From JAWQFO01 sp033436665 (GTDB lineage: Bacteria; Pseudomonadota; Alphaproteobacteria; Rhodobacterales; Rhodobacteraceae), in the NCBI RefSeq assembly GCF_033436665.1, contig NZ_JAWQFO010000007.1:62001-126000 (forward strand): a stretch of 64,000 bases of DNA, read 5' to 3'. Under the pieces are notes generated by a model. It was not told the origin of the DNA. It ran no database searches and worked only from the letters and a program-made list of their open reading frames with translations. This document shows positions 59,570 through 64,000 of the stretch, one piece after another. The translations under genes were made by a program, and so were the position numbers. The first letter of the stretch is position 1. Each line of letters begins with the position of its first letter.

Positions 59570-60253
59570 ATGGCCCGCCAGCTCGGTTTCGACCTGCCCG
59601 GTGTTCCGGCGCTCGGGCGCGACGATTTCCTTGTCGCGCCGTCGAATTCCGTGGCGATGGCGATGATCGACGCCTGGCCGGACTGGGCCGGCGGCAAGCT
59701 GATCCTGACCGGCCCGGAAGGCGCCGGCAAGACCCACCTCGCACACGTCTGGGCGGCTCGGTCCGGCGCCCGGATCGTTGCCGCCACCGATCTTGCCGGA
59801 GGCGACGTCGCAGCGCTTGCCCGCGCCCCGGTCGCCGTCGAAGACGTGCCCGGGATCGCGTCCGACGACGTGGCGCAGACGGCGCTGTTCCACCTTCACA
59901 ACCTCGCACTGGCCGAGGGGCACTCGCTGCTGCTGACAGGCGCCGATCCGGTTCCGGCCTGGGGCCTGACGCTGCCCGATCTCGCAAGCAGGTTGTCTGC
60001 AACGCCGGTCGCGGCGCTGGAAGCGCCCGACGACGCCCTACTGGCCGCGGTTCTGGCCAAGCTTTTCTCCGACCGGCAACTGACACCGCCGGCCACGTTG
60101 ATCCCCTACCTCATCGCGCGCATGGACCGATCCTTCGCCGCAGCGGGCGACCTCGTGGCCGCTCTCGATGCGGCCTCGTTGGCAAGCAAGCGCCCACTCT
60201 CCCGTGCGCTTGCTGCGCGCGTTCTGGACAATCCCGCGGAGGACACGCGATAA
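59570..60253 (+). CDS. hdaA: DnaA-related regulatory inactivation protein HdaA
   Basis: A 227-aa DnaA-domain protein that, with the beta clamp, promotes hydrolysis of DnaA-ATP to stop re-initiation. The N-terminal QLGFDLP (residues 4-10) is the clamp-binding motif. P-loop GPEGAGKT is at 48-55, and the helical lid follows, without the DnaA domain IV DNA-binding region. It starts 1 base after the AI-2E gene stop, and ppk starts 7 bases after it. Confidence 0.9.
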   Translation: MARQLGFDLPGVPALGRDDFLVAPSNSVAMAMIDAWPDWAGGKLILTGPEGAGKTHLAHVWAARSGARIVAATDLAGGDVAALARAPVAVEDVPGIASDDVAQTALFHLHNLALAEGHSLLLTGADPVPAWGLTLPDLASRLSATPVAALEAPDDALLAAVLAKLFSDRQLTPPATLIPYLIARMDRSFAAAGDLVAALDAASLASKRPLSRALAARVLDNPAEDTR

Positions 60254-60260
60254 CGAAGGC

Positions 60261-62468
60261 ATGACCAAGCCTCTTCGCGTTCCGGACCAAACTGCATTCG
60301 CTTCGGATTTCCTCGCCGCCGACTTCCCCCCGGCGACGAAGATGGCCGAAGCCGACACCGCCGGCCCACGCCGCTTTTTCAACCGTGAACTCAGCTGGCT
60401 TGGTTTCAACTGGCGCGTTGTCGAAGAAGCCGAGAACCCGCGCGTGCCTCTGCTCGAACGGTTGCGCTTCCTGTCGATCTCGGCGGCGAACCTCGACGAG
60501 TTCTACACCGTCCGGGTCGCCGGCCTGCGCGAACTGGCCCATGCCGGCAACACGACGCCCGCCGCGGACGGGCTCACCCCGTTGGAACAGCTGGTCCTGA
60601 TCGACGAAAACGCGCGCCGGTTGATGAACACGCAGCAGCGTATCCTGGTCGAGCTGCTCGACGAGATGGAGCAGCAGAACATCTCGGTCCTGTCGCCGGA
60701 AGACCTGAGCGATGACGACCGCGCGTTCCTGTCGGACGTGTTCCTCGAACAGGTGTTTCCGGTTCTGTCGCCGCTCGCCATCGACCCGGCGCATCCCTTC
60801 CCGTTCATTCCCAACACCGGCTACGCGCTGGCCCTGCAGATGGAACGCACCTCGGACAAGCGCCCGCTGCAGGCGCTGCTGCCGATTCCGGCGCAGATCC
60901 CGCGTTTCGTCGCCTTGCCCGCCGAGAATGGCGCCGCGCGGTTCCTCGCGCTCGAGAACCTGCTGATCCTCAACGTTCCCGGCCTGTTTCCCGGCTACCG
61001 CCTGAAATCGCATTTCGGTTTCCGCGTGCTGCGCGACAGTGATCTCGAGGTCGAGGAAGAAGCCGAGGATCTCGTGCGCGAGTTCGAGGTGGCGCTGAAG
61101 CGCCGCCGCCGCGGCGAGGTCGTGCGCCTGACCCATTCCGCAGGCGCGTCCGGCCCGCTCAAGGAAGTCATCATGCGCGAACTTGGCGTGGCGCTCGACG
61201 AGGTCATCGAGATCGACGGCATGATCGGGGTCGCGGACCTGTCCGAGCTGGTGCTCGAACAGCGGCCCGACCTGCTCTGGCCGCAGTTCACGCCGCGGAT
61301 TCCGGAACGGGTCTCGGACCACGAGGGCAACATGTTCGCGGCGATCCGCAGCAAGGACATGCTGTTGCACCATCCTTACGAGACCTTCGACATGGTGGTG
61401 CGCTTCCTGCAACAGGCCGCACGCGACCCGAACGTCGTGGCGATCAAGCAGACCCTCTATCGCACCTCGCGCGACAGCCCGATCGTCGAGGCGCTCTGCG
61501 AGGCCGCCGAAGAGGGCAAGTCGGTCACTGCGCTGGTCGAACTCAAGGCGCGTTTCGACGAAGCCGCCAACATCCGCCAGTCCCGCCGGCTGGAGCGCGC
61601 CGGGGCGCACGTCGTCTACGGCTTTCTCGATCTCAAGACCCACGCCAAGATCTCGACCGTGGTCCGGCGCGAAGGCAGCCAGCTTGTCACCTACACCCAT
61701 TACGGCACCGGCAACTATCACCCGATCACCGCGCGCATCTACACCGACCTGTCGCTCTTCACCTGCGACAAGCGCCTCGGGCGGGATGCCACGAAGGTCT
61801 TCAACTTCCTGTCGGGTTATGCCCAGCCCGACAGTCTCGACAACCTCGCGATCTCGCCCACGACGCTGAAACCGCGCCTGCTCGAACTGATCGCTGCCGA
61901 GGCCGAGCACGCGCGCAACGGCAAGCCGGCGGCGATCTGGGCCAAGATGAACTCGATCATCGACGAAGAGGTCATCGACGCGCTCTATGCCGCCAGCCAG
62001 GCAGGCGTGAAGATCAGCCTCGTCGTGCGCGGTATCTGCGGCCTGCGCCCGGGCGTGAAAGGGCTGAGCGACAACATCCGCGTCAAGTCCATCGTGGGGC
62101 GGTTCCTCGAACACAGCCGGATCGTCTGTTTCGGCAACGGTCACGACCTGCCGCACAAGAAGGCGCGCGTGTTCATCTCGTCCGCGGACTGGATGGGACG
62201 CAACCTGAACCGGCGCGTTGAGACGCTGGTCGAAATCGAGAACCCGACCGTCAAGGCGCAGATCGTCAGCCAGATCATGGCGGCGAACCTCGCTGACGTT
62301 GCGCAAAGCTGGGTGATGGGCGCCGACGGCACCTTCACGCGGCCGCCGATCCCCGATGGCGCCTTCGCGTTCAACTGTCACCGCTTCTTCATGGAAAACC
62401 CGTCGCTGTCCGGCCGTGGCTCCGCCGGTGCCTCGGACGTGCCCCACTTGACCCACACCGAGGACTGA
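60261..62468 (+). CDS. ppk: Polyphosphate kinase 1
   Basis: Makes polyphosphate from ATP reversibly. The product is 735 aa, with the N-terminal FFNRELSWLGFNWRVVEEA signature, SAANLDEFYTVRVAGL, the nucleophilic-His region THAKISTVV and THYGTGNYHP, and a C-terminal domain with RGICGLRPG and RFLEHSRIVCFGNG. ATG 60261 follows a CGAAGG site. It is directly followed by the exopolyphosphatase gene, forming the standard ppk-ppx pair. Confidence 0.96.
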   Translation: MTKPLRVPDQTAFASDFLAADFPPATKMAEADTAGPRRFFNRELSWLGFNWRVVEEAENPRVPLLERLRFLSISAANLDEFYTVRVAGLRELAHAGNTTPAADGLTPLEQLVLIDENARRLMNTQQRILVELLDEMEQQNISVLSPEDLSDDDRAFLSDVFLEQVFPVLSPLAIDPAHPFPFIPNTGYALALQMERTSDKRPLQALLPIPAQIPRFVALPAENGAARFLALENLLILNVPGLFPGYRLKSHFGFRVLRDSDLEVEEEAEDLVREFEVALKRRRRGEVVRLTHSAGASGPLKEVIMRELGVALDEVIEIDGMIGVADLSELVLEQRPDLLWPQFTPRIPERVSDHEGNMFAAIRSKDMLLHHPYETFDMVVRFLQQAARDPNVVAIKQTLYRTSRDSPIVEALCEAAEEGKSVTALVELKARFDEAANIRQSRRLERAGAHVVYGFLDLKTHAKISTVVRREGSQLVTYTHYGTGNYHPITARIYTDLSLFTCDKRLGRDATKVFNFLSGYAQPDSLDNLAISPTTLKPRLLELIAAEAEHARNGKPAAIWAKMNSIIDEEVIDALYAASQAGVKISLVVRGICGLRPGVKGLSDNIRVKSIVGRFLEHSRIVCFGNGHDLPHKKARVFISSADWMGRNLNRRVETLVEIENPTVKAQIVSQIMAANLADVAQSWVMGADGTFTRPPIPDGAFAFNCHRFFMENPSLSGRGSAGASDVPHLTHTED

Positions 62469-62553
62469 AGCGCGCTGCCTGTCGCGGGCAGTTGACCGCT
62501 TGATGCGATTGCAACAGGGTGAGCGCGGCCAGAGCAGAGCGAGGAGCCTTTGG

Positions 62554-64000
62554 ATGCAGATCGTCGATCCGTCGCAGGCAGAATCGGTGGACTTGTCGCA
62601 TCCGGATGCGAATTTCTTTGGGAAACCCCTGTTCGAGGATCCGTCCGCGCGCGCGCTGTCGCGCGTTGGTGTCGTCGACGTCGGGTCGAACTCGGTGCGC
62701 CTCGTGGTCTTCGACGGCGCCGCGCGCTCTCCGGCCTATTTCTACAACGAGAAGATCATGTGCGCCCTTGGCTCGGGCCTGTCCGAGACCGGACGGCTCA
62801 ACCCGGCGGGCCGGACCCGCGCGCTCAACGCGTTGCGCCGGTTTCAGCGCCTCGCGCAGGGCATGGATCTTCCCGGCCTGTCGGTGGTCGCCACGGCAGC
62901 GGTCCGCGATGCCGACGACGGGCCGGCCTTCTGCGAGGAGGTGCGCCGGGAAACCGGGCTGAAGCTGTGGGTGATCGACGGCCGAGAAGAGGCGCGGCTC
63001 TCGGCGCAGGGCGTTTTGCTGGGCTGGCCGGGATCCTACGGTCTTGTCTGCGACATCGGCGGCTCGTCGATGGAACTCGCCGAGATCAGCCAGGGCCGCG
63101 TCGGCCGGCGCGTGACCTCGCCGCTGGGCCCGCTGAAACTGCAGGACGTCAAGGGCGGCAAGAAAGGGCGCACCGCGCATATCAAGGAGGTCATGAACGG
63201 GTTGCAGGACGAGATGGGCGCCCAGCGTGACCGGCTTTTCCTCGTCGGCGGCTCCTGGCGCGCCATCGCCCGGATCGACATGCACCGCCGCGGCTACCCG
63301 CTGCATGTCCTGCACGAGTACCGGATGAGTGCGCGCTCGGTCGCGGCGACGGTCAAGTACATCGCCGAGGCGGACCTTGAAGACCTGCGCAGCGCCTGCC
63401 GGATCTCCTCGGCCCGGATGAGCCTCGTTCCACTGGCCACCGAGGTGCTGAGCCGGCTGGTCAAGACCTTCAAGCCCAAGGATATCGCGATCTCCAGCTA
63501 CGGCATCCGCGAGGGCATGCTGTACGAGCAGATGCCGCAACGCTTGCGCGACCGCGACCCGCTGATCGAATCCTGTCGCTTCGCCGAGGCCAAGGACGCC
63601 CGCATGCCCGGTTTCGGCAAGCAGCTCTACGGGTTCATCCACCCGATCTTCAAGTCCGCGCCGCTGGCCAAGAAGCGCCTCGTCAAGGCGGCCTGCCTGC
63701 TGCATGACGTCAGCTGGCGCGCGCATCCGGATTATCGTGCGGAGACCTGTTTCGACAACGCCACGCGGGCCAACCTCGGTGGTCTCAAGCACTCCGAGCG
63801 CGTCTATCTCGGACTGGCGCTGCTGCACCGATACACCAACAAGCGTGAAGGCACGCGGTTCGAGGATCTGCTCGGCCTGCTCGACGAGAAGGAGCAGAAG
63901 GAGGCCGAGGTCCTCGGCAAGGCGATGCGGTTCGGCGCGATGCTCTGGATGACGCAAGGCGCGCAGCGCGGCACCATGCGCTGGTTCCCGAAGAAAAAGC
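62554..64000 (+). CDS. ppx: Exopolyphosphatase / pppGpp phosphohydrolase family (3' end cut by window edge)
   Basis: Degrades polyphosphate from its end. About 482 codons are visible and no stop occurs before the window edge. The ATP-grasp-like ASKHA phosphate loops are DVGSNSVRLVVFD (about 43-55) and CDIGGSSMELAEI. The middle has GGSWRAIARID, and the C-terminal half looks like the helical HD-type extension seen in alphaproteobacterial Ppx. ATG 62554 lies just after a GAGGAG site. It is 85 bases downstream of ppk on the same strand, giving a make-and-break pair for polyphosphate storage. Confidence 0.92.
   Translation, partial: MQIVDPSQAESVDLSHPDANFFGKPLFEDPSARALSRVGVVDVGSNSVRLVVFDGAARSPAYFYNEKIMCALGSGLSETGRLNPAGRTRALNALRRFQRLAQGMDLPGLSVVATAAVRDADDGPAFCEEVRRETGLKLWVIDGREEARLSAQGVLLGWPGSYGLVCDIGGSSMELAEISQGRVGRRVTSPLGPLKLQDVKGGKKGRTAHIKEVMNGLQDEMGAQRDRLFLVGGSWRAIARIDMHRRGYPLHVLHEYRMSARSVAATVKYIAEADLEDLRSACRISSARMSLVPLATEVLSRLVKTFKPKDIAISSYGIREGMLYEQMPQRLRDRDPLIESCRFAEAKDARMPGFGKQLYGFIHPIFKSAPLAKKRLVKAACLLHDVSWRAHPDYRAETCFDNATRANLGGLKHSERVYLGLALLHRYTNKREGTRFEDLLGLLDEKEQKEAEVLGKAMRFGAMLWMTQGAQRGTMRWFPKKK

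Noticed and set aside
60111..62456. 781-codon minus-strand frame opposite ppk
   Set aside because: Antisense to ppk, with no recognisable domain.
1..64000. CRISPR arrays, rRNA, tRNA and insertion sequences
   Set aside because: No regularly spaced repeats, no cloverleaf or rRNA-like stretches, and no transposase frames were seen on reading both strands.

Overview
The window is a stretch of chromosome from an alphaproteobacterium, most likely a member of the Rhodobacteraceae (Roseobacter group). The pointers are high GC, dense operons with ATGA start/stop overlaps, an alphaproteobacterial short-form prolyl-tRNA synthetase, an HdaA-type DnaA regulator, a phosphatidylcholine synthase, a DUF1127 small protein, and the tol-pal/ruv neighbourhood typical of the group. 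About 60 protein genes are supported. I see no rRNA, tRNA, CRISPR array, phage or insertion sequence. Both window edges cut a gene (folD at the left, an exopolyphosphatase at the right).

Layout. 1-3041 (minus): one-carbon genes fhs and folD separated by two back-to-back hairpins, then a MOSC-domain gene. 3163-15264 (minus): a long housekeeping run read from ruvC toward ftsH: ruvC-ruvA-ruvB, a conserved unknown, a SnoaL-like gene, ybgC-tolQ-tolR-tolA-tolB-pal-cpoB (envelope constriction and integrity), tilS and ftsH. 15595-22216: a DUF1127 gene, then (minus) priA, an MFS and a MATE transporter, prmA and a small membrane protein. 22347-26808 (plus): transaldolase/fsa, DUF484-xerC, pcs and a YeeE/TsuA-type sulfur transporter. 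26818-35422 (minus): a small disulfide-rich secreted protein, ogt, ileS, then a YcjX-GNAT-YcjF-flavoprotein cluster whose last member joins a cyclic-nucleotide sensor to a thioredoxin-reductase-like body without the catalytic CxxC. 35570: truA. 36875-38091: an ECF sigma/anti-sigma pair.

38210-47412 is a catabolic block: an acyl-CoA dehydrogenase divergent from an APH-family kinase, which is followed on the plus strand by a LysR regulator, hydantoinase-type hyuA and hyuB, an FAD amine/amino-acid oxidase and a uronate-dehydrogenase-like enzyme. It ends in a bidirectional hairpin shared with a convergent MATE gene. 48925-51440: a DUF4260 protein and parE.

Directly against the end of parE is a base-composition island (about 51441-52387). 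It carries a HEPN-domain protein with an intact R-x4-H ribonuclease motif, plus degenerate-looking DNA. This is the clearest accessory, possibly defence-related, element in the window. After it come two related small cytochromes c that bracket a thioesterase and an HExxH lipoprotein, a DUF606 transporter, lolD and lolC/E, proS, an AI-2E family permease, hdaA, ppk and ppx.

Most of the window is ordinary core genome. The items worth a second look are the HEPN island, the cNMP/thioredoxin-fold/FAD fusion protein without redox cysteines, the hydantoinase operon of unknown substrate, the paired cytochrome locus, the uncharacterised genes between ruvB and ybgC, and the tandem hairpins between fhs and folD.
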